Assembly: GCA_022496205.1 (NCBI GenBank)
Contig: WTXD01000156.1
Span: 1-25,270, forward strand
Origin: Gloeopeniophorella convolvens
Taxonomy: Eukaryota > Basidiomycota > Agaricomycetes > Russulales
Reading direction: 5' to 3'
Length of the DNA stretch: 25,270 nt
Shown here: one piece after another, positions 17,801 through 25,270 of the stretch
How positions within the stretch are numbered: position 1 is the first letter of the stretch
How the letters are laid out: every line of letters starts with the position of its first letter
The notes under the pieces: model-generated
What the model was told of the DNA's origin: nothing
The model's database searches: none
The model's input: only the letters and a program-made list of their open reading frames with translations
Program-made: the position numbers and the translations under genes

Positions 17801-18095
17801 GCGCGCGCCTCGTGAGTAGGGAGCGGAGGGGATAACCGTTGTTCGAACTTGAAGTCTTGCTCGTCCGTGTCGCTACCAGTGAGATCGATGAAGAAACCAT
17901 CTACAAGGTTATTATGATAAGCTAGTGAGAGGAAGACACGACCTCGGAGGCGCACCAAAGCCCTCTTCCTCGTCCTCGCTTTCTTCACGATCATCCCGGG
18001 TGGCAGAGATATCAAGAAAATCCCAGACCTGAGAGGGTCAGTTGGCTGGGTGATCTATTCAGACAGAATCGACTACGTACAGTATTGATGGGCAT
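14803..18095 (-). CDS. SPT5-like transcription elongation protein (NGN and KOW domains), seven exons
   Basis: Minus-strand exons: 18095-18081, 18028-17956, 17900-17623, 17555 (or 17543)-16563, 16514-16045, 15445-15278 and 15244-14803; total about 810 residues. All phases join. In SPT5 the NGN domain binds SPT4 and KOW domains contact RNA polymerase II. Visible here: start MPINTVWDFLDI; acidic DDREESEDEEEGFDGFFID; NGN-like GIWCFQVK...RDLVYQIAHR and CIAGYIFIEAP; KOW-like WPGQWVRALCGPYRGDVGFV, KEMIVVGKVPRKGHVGTVKS and GDQVIVVHGVWFGWVGKV; and a linker rich in PPP. It is shorter than canonical SPT5 (about 1000 residues) and lacks heptad repeats, so it is a paralogue. The best-conserved acceptor (17556) puts TGA as the first codon of exon 4 (before GFERD); an alternative AG 12 nt on avoids it. 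The 33-nt intron 15277-15245 is doubtful. Intron 5 (16044-15446) contains a solo LTR. Confidence 0.72.
15479..16020 (+). mobile_element. Solo LTR, family C, in intron 5 of the SPT5-like gene
   Basis: 542 bp, TGTCACGAACTG...GGCCGTGACA, flanked by AGGAT (15474-15478 and 16021-16025). It is antisense to the host gene. Without it the intron is 52 nt with GTAAGT and TAG borders, so the insertion need not break the protein. It matches the 1786-2334 copy. Confidence 0.93.
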
Positions 18096-19142
18096 GATGG
18101 GATCGCAAGGGGAACGTTGTCTTGCTGAGTCTTTTCGAGTCCTTCTAGGGACGCGGGTTAATATACCTGACGGCGTGGTGACGCACCCATAGCCTGCTAG
18201 CCGCCCTGTTGCTGAAAGTCGGGGCTGCAACAGCACCCTACACGCCCCTGCCGTGCGGCGCGCTCCGAGTTCTTGAGGACGATCGGGAGGGCATTAATGA
18301 GCCCCACCTGCCTGCTGGGCACTGCACTTCAGGCATGTTTATCTGAAACGCAGCTGCCAGCGCGCAGGTTGTATGCACGCTGGGTCATGCCCAACTCAAA
18401 TGACGATGCTGCACCGCTTATTCTACACAATCGGTGAACTATAACTGTAGACTACATGTACATGTAGTGAGCACAGGCTGCCGCCCAATCCTGCCAAGAC
18501 GCATGCAATATCTGCGCGCAGGAGGGAGGAGGGGGGCACATTCAGGTGATGGAAGTTGCAACCAGAGCGATGACGCATGAACCAACACCGTCATACATTT
18601 GCAGGCTACGGTGAGGCAGCTCCCGGTCCGCTTACCCCGGTGCTTTTTATGGTAGCCTCGCGTGGCACGGAACCAAAGGCTCCGTGTGTGACACATGGCG
18701 CGCCGGGTAACTCGGCTCCCGGTCCGCCGAACGGAATCTTGAGATCGTATACTCGCAGGCACGGAAGTCCTGCGCTCTATCTTTCAATACGTTCAAATCT
18801 CAAACGATGCATTAGCTCTCTATATAAGTGATATAAGCACTACTGTAGTAAATAGCTACCGCATTCAATATATGATGAATAAACAAGTGGCGAAGCTTTG
18901 ATCACAGTAAGAACGAGAGAATACCTGTGCGTCCACGAATGTTGTCCTAGTACCTATAGCAGAAGAAGGGTATACCCAGTTCAACGCATGCTGCTTCCAT
19001 CGCATTAGGCAGTCCCTGCGATGTGTCTGACTTGACAGCTAGGGCGGGAGAGAGCGCGCGGGCAGTGGGTCCTGTACATCCTCCTGCGTCGAGGCCGCCC
19101 TATTGATGTAGCACTCGATGTGGTCACACGGGTAGCGGTTCA
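18096..19142. other. Intergenic, no gene recognised
   Basis: Upstream of the SPT5-like start and downstream of the minus-strand unknown gene. GC-rich in the middle, where GCTCCCGGTCCGC occurs twice (about 18620 and 18715), and AT-rich near 18820-18880. Short frames on both strands show no domain. A minus-strand frame at 19296-19039 (ending ELMNRYPCDHIECYINRAAS) may be the true last exon of the unknown gene. Confidence 0.45.
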
Positions 19143-19803
19143 TCAACTCCACGTCGGTGAGGCTGGCCCAATGCGGGGGGTACGGAGGGACGCTGTCCGC
19201 GCGGGGGTGCCACGGTCGATTGACGCGCTCGGGAAACAACTCGACTCGAAGTACGCCCAGATGAGAGGGCAGGTGATGCAGGCGTGGATGAGGCACCGCT
19301 TTCCGGGGTTGGAGGAGGCAGAGACGCGGTGACCGAGGAAAGTGAAGACGATCCAGGAGCGATGGGTCGCCCAGATCGAGTCGAGGCTACCGGTGAACGT
19401 TTCCGTGATATCTTCGTCACGCGAGCGTGACCAGTAAATAGATACATTGTCGCCCGTGCCGAGGAAATAGTGAGCGGGGCAGACGAGGTGCCAGAGGCGC
19501 ATGCCCTTCACCTTGGGGACGTTGGTCTCAATTCTGACATGGAGTGGTCGCACTTACCTTGGGGACATCGGCCTCAATGCTGACATGGAGCGGCACCACT
19601 TCGCGCCCCTCCTCCTCCTTGTCCGATGTAGCCGCCATTGACGGCGCGTCTGTGGATGTGGTGGTGTCGCTGGTCGCATCTTCCGCGCTGTGGTCTGCAG
19701 ACCAGTCCGAGTCCGAATCAGCCGAAGTGGCCCGAGTGGTTATCTCGCGCGCCCTATCTTCGCAACAGATGGGTGCTGCAAGGTAATCTGAATCGGGAGT
19801 CAT
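19143..19803 (-). CDS. Unrecognised gene, two-exon model
   Basis: Start ATG at 19803. Exon 1 (to 19558) encodes an acidic Ser/Thr/Asp-rich segment (TSADSDSDWSADHSAEDATS) ending HVSIEADVPK. A 46-nt GT-AG intron (19557-19512) follows, then exon 2 from 19511 with KGMRLWHLVCPAHYFLGTGD, SIYWSRSRDEDITETF and SLDSIWATHRSWIVFTFLGH. Without splicing the frame stops after 12 more codons, and the splice joins in phase. The frame remains open to 19143, but the last 50 or so codons look less protein-like; a switch by a small intron or indel to the frame ending at 19039 is possible. No family recognised. It is divergent from the MYB-like gene, with about 500 bp between starts. Confidence 0.5.
19510..19601. 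repeat. 46-bp tandem duplication forming an intron
   Basis: Two adjacent 46-bp copies, 19510-19555 and 19556-19601, both beginning ACCTTGGGGAC and ending CACTT, differing at about 8 positions. On the minus strand each carries CCCCAAGGT; splicing from one AAG|GT to the other AAG|GT removes exactly 46 nt. Confidence 0.8.
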
Positions 19804-20309
19804 CAAGGGAAGAAGCTGAGATAAGGCGCTGTTATGACAAAAGTGTTCAGTGTGGGTGTGGGGAAAAGGGAAGGGAAATCAGGCGAAGTCACGCACTTGG
19901 ATTGCCTCTGCCTCACCATGGCCCCGGCGGCATAGCCGCCGCCTCACCGGCACCATGGCTCCCCGCTTCATAGCCGCTGCCTCACCGTGGCCTCCCTGAT
20001 TCTTATTCGGCTTTGCGGGCCGCCCGTGCCTTCCTCTTCCCCATCTCCGTGCCCTGCCCCATTTGAGTGACTATCCTCTCCGTGCCTTTGAAACCTGTAG
20101 AGCCTCTTGAGCTAGAGTTGATTGTTAGTTAGCGTAATGTTTCTTGACAACAGTAGCCTGCATGCATGGATGACCAGTCGTCCACGGCTGATATGAGTTA
20201 TCGACGACAAACTGTGTGTGTGTGTGGCCACACACACAAACTGAACCCGTCGTTTGCCCTCAACACTGTTACCTCTGCCGCTCGCCACTTACTCACTACG
20301 CGTCGCTAG
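19804..20309. other. Divergent intergenic region
   Basis: Lies between two genes transcribed away from each other, so both promoters are expected here. It contains imperfect repeats around CCTCACC..ATGGC at about 19910-20000 with CATAGCCGCCG/CATAGCCGCTG, and a perfect 22-bp palindrome of TG/CA repeats centred on GGCC (20217-20238). No TATA box was assigned. Confidence 0.45.
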
Positions 20310-20447
20310 ATGACTGACACGCACGATATTCTAGCCACAAAGTGGCTGTCTCCTAGCGAATTAGAGCGCGAACACGGTAAGTATTCAACGTTGTTCATCA
20401 AAATCTATGGGATACTGACATGTTTGAGGCATCATCACCCGGCGCGG

Positions 20448-21875
20448 TGATATCCTGAGTCCAGCTAGAGATGTGAACCGAGGGGAGTTGCTATAGTCGC
20501 CAGGGGTGATGGGATGAGGATTGGGTGGTCGGATGAGCAATAGGATGAGCTAGTGACTGCAAGGATCCGCTCAGAAACGCAAGGAAAGGACCCAAACTCG
20601 CAGGAACATAACCTGAAGCTGACCCGAAGGTCCTGGAAGGCCTCGGGCCCTCCAGAGAGTGAGGGAGAGTCTCTGAACGCGACGCAGACCCGAAATGAGA
20701 TGGGAGCACCGGGGAAAGGAAGCTTTTTGATCCAAAACACTACAGGATGCAGTACTACTGACTACGTTGATATCCCAAGTCCGGTGAATGCGTGTAAAGC
20801 GCAAGTGACTTGGTGAGTTGCAAGGCCGAAGGGAGCAGAAAGAGCTTGAAGTCGCGTGACTTCCGGAGCGGCCCGGCGGAACGGGGGCTTGAACGTGACG
20901 GAACTGACCGGGTGTTGGAGAGTTGCGCTGACTTCGCACGGAGTTGCGAATACGGTTGCGAGAGTTGACGGGGCTCAACAGAGTAGGACAACGGCTAGTC
21001 CAGAGCGGAAGCGACGGAAGTTGAGATGCGAACTATGGGAGTGTGATTCACTGCTGAAAGTACAAAGTAGACTACAGTTTAAATACTCGCAAGTAAGTCG
21101 CAACACAAGTAAGTGCGCCGCAACTCTGGAACGAGGGCGGAAGACTGGAGTCAGGGTAAATTAAATGGTAACTGCAGGGAGAGAATGGTAGTGAATAGGA
21201 TAAGGTAGGATCGAACTGGCCGAGTGTCCCGAACGTGAGGATCGACCTCAGCACAGGGAAGATGAAGGGATCGAGGGTAGTAAGGTTGCTGCAGACCCAA
21301 GAGTCGTGTTCCGCACTGCGCAGGGATCGGAACTAACGCAAAGGGGGACGATACGTGTCGGAGAGATCGCGAGTCGAGGATTGGAAGATATGGAAGTGAG
21401 GGGGGAGAGCGGGAGGACGTTGCGTGCCGTGCCGAGCGAGTTGCGCCGAAGCCCGACCGGCCGAACGACTTGGATAGTCCACACAACGAGTGAACGCGAC
21501 CGCCGATGCTGCTCGTGAGCCGATGCGGTCCGGACTGCGAAGGGTGAGTTCCGCGTCGTGCCGGTGACTTGCGTAGAGTCGCTGAAATGCGTAAATTATA
21601 CCGATATACGCCCTATGCGCCTGAGCAGCGTATCAACGTGGGAACCCAAAGCCAAATCCGGTAGGTACAAGGGTTTCCTGCGACCCGAAAGTGTAAAGGA
21701 ACCAGGAAAGAAAAGGAAGTAAAGGGAACTGCAATATACGAACGTACAAGCTCGCATCTGCGCTCAAGGGCAGTCTGGGGTCACATCCTTTGCTACCCAG
21801 CTCAACCCGATCGCTTCGCAGGGCAAAATACCCAGATCCGAGGTTTCCGAGCATAGAGACCGCTGGACCCTAACA
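20448..21875 (-). mobile_element. Solo LTR, family D, in exon 2 of the MYB gene, carrying a nested LTR
   Basis: Outer ends TGATATCCTGAG and CTGGACCCTAACA, flanked by GCGG (20444-20447 and 21876-21879). Subtracting the nested LTR and its duplication (872 bp) leaves 556 bp, the same as the copy at 10992-11547, to which it is highly similar in reverse orientation. Confidence 0.92.
20768..21635 (-). mobile_element. Solo LTR, family E, nested in the family D LTR
   Basis: 868 bp. On the minus strand it starts TGATACGCTGC and ends TGGGATATCA, flanked by ACGT (20764-20767 and 21636-21639). The family D copy at 10992-11547 has a single CCCACGTAGTC at this point, proving the insertion. Several open frames inside are not genes. 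Confidence 0.92.
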
Positions 21876-22758
21876 GCGGGACATTCACTAAGCAGGAAGA
21901 CAAACAGATCCAAGATGCTGTAGACCAGTATCGTCAGGTTTGTCGTCAAGATCCGATCCATGTGTTTTATTAACGTTACTCAGGAAATGCACATCCCCGA
22001 GGAAGACATGGAAGTACTTATCCTCGGAGGCGATGAGGGCACTGCGGGAGATTTTTGGTCGCGCATCGGTGAGTAGTATATACTTCCCACTCGTCCTGCT
22101 GTTCACGCGTGTTGTAGCGCGTGCTGTGCCTTCGCGGGGGGTTAAGGCCGTTCATGCGCACACCCGTCGTACGTATGACAGCATGGGGCGGCGGGGGAAG
22201 TGGGCCAATGGCGAGGTCAAGCAGCTGTCCAGGTGTGGGGGTGCATCCAATATGTCCATGCGCTCAGTTAACACCGTGAATGACCAGTGCGATTGCAAAG
22301 CACGGGCACAATTGGGCCAAGGTGGCCGAGGATGTCGAGCGGCCGCCTTCGGACTGTCGCGATTGCTTCCACAAGAATCCTATCGGCCAGGCGAAAAGGC
22401 AAAAAGGTCTGTCCTCTGATCCTGCAGCCGCCTTGAAGTCGTCGAGCTGATTCACCGCGCCAGGATCTTGGACCGCGGACGAGGAACAAGAACTCGTGGA
22501 GATTCTTCGTACCCTAGCGCAGGAGGGCCAATCTAACCCAAAGGCGCGGGGGTTTTGGAACGAGGTGTCGCGCCGCATGAACGGGACGCGCACCGGCCAA
22601 CAGTGTCAGAATAAATGGTGAGATCATGCGCTCACCTTTCGGCGCCCCTGACACGGGCCTCCTGATAGGTCGGGCACCCTAGAAGCCAAGATGGCTAGTA
22701 CGGGAAAGAAGCGCGTGTGGACGCAAGTCGACGACCGCATCCTCGTCACGAAGTACGT

Positions 22759-23489
22759 TGATGTGGTTGTACCACCCCTAGGCGCGGGGAACCCGGATGC
22801 GGGCCCCTTGGCCCGCGAACGCGTCGGGTCGGGTTGGGTTGGATCAGGATCAGGTGCGAGCCTTCGGGTTGTGTTTGCGGTACTATAACTTTGCGTGCGG
22901 ATAGTATGCGTTGACCTTCTCAAGGAAACCAGATAGATTACAGCCCACAACGACCATGTACACCCTTCCGATCCCTAGCCTTTACATTCCTTACTTTACA
23001 TTCCTTTCTGACGCGGGTCCGAGCGATTCGGCGCGTCTTAGTGCAGTTTGTTTACTTGTTTTGTTTTATATTGCTACCCGAGGGAGGCGTTGCCTCGGGC
23101 GCATCGCATAGGCTTCGCGTCTCAGCGTCCGGGCCCCGGGTATGCCCGGGTTACTTATACTCTCATCCGAATACACATCGGGCAGCTTCGGCTTACCCCC
23201 AGCGTTTCCCTCTCGTTCTTGCGGTGCGGTCTGCGGTGCGGTCTTGCGGTTTGCGTGCGGTCTTGTGTCCTTGCGGCTTGCGTCTTGCGTCCCTTCGTTC
23301 CTTTCTAGTCACTCGTTTGTTTGCGGATTCCCGGATCAGCGCCGGATTGATATCGCAGGTCCCGCCGACGCGCCTGGGTGCTTCTCTAGTCCTTCCCTTA
23401 TCATCCTACACGTTCCCTTGACTTCCTAACGCTACCCCCGAACTCTCTCTTCTGCATCTCCGCTGCTTGGCTGCTCAAGCAGGCTATCA
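22759..23489 (+). repeat. 5' LTR of Gypsy copy B
   Basis: 731 bp, TGATGTGG...GGCTATCA. The border was set by comparison with copy A, because the sequences diverge abruptly one base outside. It serves as the empty-site control for the solo LTR at 1786-2334. Confidence 0.9.
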
Positions 23490-23492
23490 TAC

Positions 23493-23505
23493 TGGTGACC
23501 ACTTC
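23493..23505 (+). other. Putative primer-binding site of Gypsy copy B
   Basis: TGGTGACCACTTC, 3 nt after the LTR end, identical to copy A. The tRNA was not identified. Confidence 0.5.
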
Positions 23506-23511
23506 TAGTAG

Positions 23512-25270
23512 TGGAAGTTCAAGATTTCAACCTCAGGATCAGAAGGATCCCCTTCCACAGGCTCGCGTCCCGCGCAAGTGTCACTTGAATCTGAGGTTAG
23601 GGCTCTGGGATACGACCCGGAACAATCCTTTAGCGGCCTCCCCAACTCGCGTTTCTTGTCCCCTCTCAACACTTCGTCCTCGGCGAACTCGGATAGCGAA
23701 GCCGAAGTTCTAGAACTGATTGATTCAGATAGAGCAACCCTGGCGTCCGGATCCTCGCGAAGACAGACCCGCTCTGTTACGGCGCAGCTACGCGCGGCCG
23801 CGATGAGAGCGGATAATAAACAGGACCCGGTTCCACCTGGCGGACTCAGAAGCCCTAGCGAGGACCCTAACCCGTGCCAGAGGAAGCACAAGAAACACCC
23901 GAAGTATCCGAAGGAAGCGACCTCTCGGCACTCCCCACGACCCCTCCGTCCCCGCGTACAACTTCTAGGACTGCCTCGCAAAGTCCTCCCTTGCCCCCTC
24001 TACCACTCCCAGACCCATCGCAACCACCCGCGACACAGTCCAAACCGCTCCCGCTTCCTCCTGCGCAGCTCCCGAACCTTCCCTTGCAATTCCTAAACCC
24101 TCCAGCTCCCGTCCAACGTCCAAGAATGCCTGCCGCTGATCTTCCCGCGTGTGGCGAACGTACCGCCCCTACCTTCGACGACAAGAAACCGTGCGAACTC
24201 GCGCGCTACTTCAAGGACCTCGAGTACTTGTTCACGAAGTTCCAGGTCATCGACCCGGCCGAAATGAAGAAAGCAGCCATCCGGTACCTCGACATCGATA
24301 CGGCCGACCTCTGGAAGACGGCACCCGAGTACGGCGACGCTGGAAAGACGTACGACCAGTTCAAGGTGGCTATCCACGGCCTCTACCCCGGATCTACTGG
24401 CGACAGGCATTACACGATCAAGGATCTGGAGCTTCTGGTGTCCGACACGGCTCAGGCGGGTCTTTCCTCTAGCAACGACTTGGGCGACTACTACCGGCAG
24501 TTCCTCTCGATCTCGCAGTACCTCATTATCCACAACCGTCTGTCGACGCAAGAGCAGTCGCGTCTCTTCCGGCGCGGGTTCAACCCGGAGCTGAACACTC
24601 GCGTTGACCGCCATCTGGAAGTCAAGTACCCGGATCACCATCCCGACGACCCGTTTGACCTCGCGGTTATTCGGGAAGCGGCGTCTTTCGTCCTTCTGGG
24701 TTCTACGGCCGACTTGGCTATCGCGAGGACGCAAGGCCAGGCTCAGGCGACAACGGGCAACCCGACTACTGGAGACCCGACGACTGTGAAGCTCGAGCAG
24801 CTCGCGGTCGCGGTCACCACCCTCAGCGAGACGGTCAAAGCGTTCGCCGTCAACCAGCAAGGATCACCCGGCCCTTCCGGAAGACCTAGGCCCTCGGGTG
24901 GCCAAGCTGCAGGCCAGTCGGCTGGCAACGCGACGCAATCCGGCGGTGGCATGCTCCAAGCGTGCAACTTCTGCGGCAACCCGAACCACTTCATCCGCAA
25001 CTGCGAAGTGGTGGAAGAGTATATTCGCACAGGCAAGTGTCGTCGCGACATTGCGGGCAAGGTAGTTCTCCCTACCGGCGCATTTGTGCCATCCGAGATT
25101 CGCGGCACATGGCTTCGCGAAAGAGTCGACGAATGGCATCGACGGACCCTGGTCAGGCGGCTAGTGCTCAGATGCTATTCGAGCTGTCGCGAGACTCGCA
25201 CTCCGCCGCTTCGCAAGGGACTCCGCCCGCTTCTGGTTCTGCAGGGTCGGCTGGCAGTCTGCTGACAAGC
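23512..25270 (+). pseudogene. gag: Gag polyprotein with CCHC zinc knuckle, Gypsy copy B (frameshifted)
   Basis: The frame opens after TAG at 23509-23511 with no early ATG; the first in-frame ATG is at 23803 (MRADNK). One base is missing near 23868 relative to copy A (GACCCTAACCC here, GACCCTGAACCC there), which breaks the frame. It resumes in another frame through a Pro-rich linker, a capsid-like region (ELARYFKDLEYLF, QFKVAIHGLYP, SISQYLIIHNRLS, LFRRGFNPEL) and the nucleocapsid zinc knuckle CNFCGNPNHFIRNC (24963-25004, CX2CX4HX4C). After VDEWHR (about 25140) a second frameshift is likely, because the adjacent frame reads PGQAASAQMLFELSRDSHSA, which fits the gag-pol linker better than the frame ending at 25265. 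Identified from the knuckle and element context. Confidence 0.85.

Larger units (their letters stand above)
20310..22758 (+). pseudogene. REB1/TTF1-like MYB-domain DNA-binding protein, disrupted twice
   Basis: Exons: 20310-20376; 20429-20447 plus 21880-21937 (split by an insertion); 21984-22068; 22118-22232; 22288-22406; 22464-22617; 22669-22758. All introns are GT-AG of 46-57 nt and all phases join, giving about 235 residues. MYB/SANT-like repeats in order: RRGTFTKQEDKQIQDAVDQY (from residue 27) to the ARAVPSRGVKAVHAHTRRTY segment; GKWANGEVKQLSSAI...HNWAKVAEDV..PPSDCRD; GSWTADEEQELVEIL...FWNEVSRRM..RTGQQCQNKW; and KKRVWTQVDDRIL. This order resembles REB1/TTF1-type factors, which bind rDNA terminators and promoters. 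The codon for Gly29 is split by a nested solo LTR (20448-21875). Exon 7 is cut at 22758 by the Gypsy element, and the rest of the gene is not in the window. Confidence 0.72.
22759..25270 (+). mobile_element. Ty3/Gypsy retrotransposon copy B, 5' part (runs off the right edge)
   Basis: LTR, primer-binding site and gag, colinear with copy A. It inserted into exon 7 of the MYB-like gene immediately after the codons for ILVTKY. Its pol region and 3' LTR are outside the window. Confidence 0.88.

Noticed and set aside
17619..17900. Alternative minus-strand frame overlapping SPT5-like exon 3
   Set aside because: The competing frame carries the acidic segment and WCFQVK and joins exons 2 and 4 in phase.
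20448..21875. One long LTR of 1.4 kb
   Set aside because: The 556-bp copy at 10992-11547 and the internal ACGT duplication show it is a nested pair.
24093..24860. 255-codon minus-strand open frame
   Set aside because: Antisense shadow of GC-rich gag; the plus strand carries the capsid-like region and zinc knuckle.
1..25270. Outward-facing Gypsy copies as ends of one composite transposon
   Set aside because: Both continue beyond the window, their immediate flanks differ, and the right one interrupts a gene; they are independent insertions.

Overview
The window looks like a transposon-rich stretch of a basidiomycete genome, probably Agaricomycetes. The support is: protein-coding genes split by many short GT-AG introns of about 45-67 nt; a DUF6698-type protein; SPT5-like KOW proteins present in more than one copy; and a REB1/TTF1-like MYB protein. 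Around these lie Ty3/Gypsy and Ty1/Copia elements and many solo LTRs. No bacterial operon, CRISPR array, rRNA or convincing tRNA was seen.

Layout, left to right. 1-2381: 5' end of a Gypsy element on the minus strand (gag plus a 731-bp LTR), with a solo LTR (1786-2334) inside that LTR. 2382-2875: unassigned. 2876-4914: a damaged Copia pol fragment with LTRs of one family at both ends in opposite orientation. 4915-6129: the 3' end of a second, unrelated Copia. 6130-9381: a very AT-rich Foldback-like element, with arms of about 0.92-0.95 kb built from 35-bp and 31-bp repeats around an 894-bp loop; a solo LTR interrupts the left arm. 9382-9761: C-terminal fragment of an SPT5-like gene. 10028-12483: DUF6698-type gene with a solo LTR in one intron. 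12546-14081: two adjacent solo LTRs, one carrying a third. 14087-14257: possible MITE. 14803-18095 (minus): SPT5-like gene of about 810 residues in seven exons, again with a solo LTR in an intron. 19143-19803 (minus): unrecognised gene whose first intron coincides with a 46-bp tandem duplication. 20310-22758: REB1/TTF1-like MYB gene broken in exon 2 by a nested pair of solo LTRs and cut in exon 7 by a second copy of the first Gypsy. 22759-25270: that Gypsy copy, pointing right and leaving the window.

The host-like genes (SPT5-like, DUF6698, MYB-like, unknown) are not an obvious pathway; they are nuclear or chromatin-type genes that were repeatedly hit by retrotransposons. Many insertions can be delimited to the base, because target-site duplications are visible and removing the insert restores a reading frame, a normal-sized intron or a sequence present elsewhere in the window. 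The most unusual structure is the Foldback-like element at 6130-9381. All exon models and family names come from reading the sequence by eye; no database search was made.
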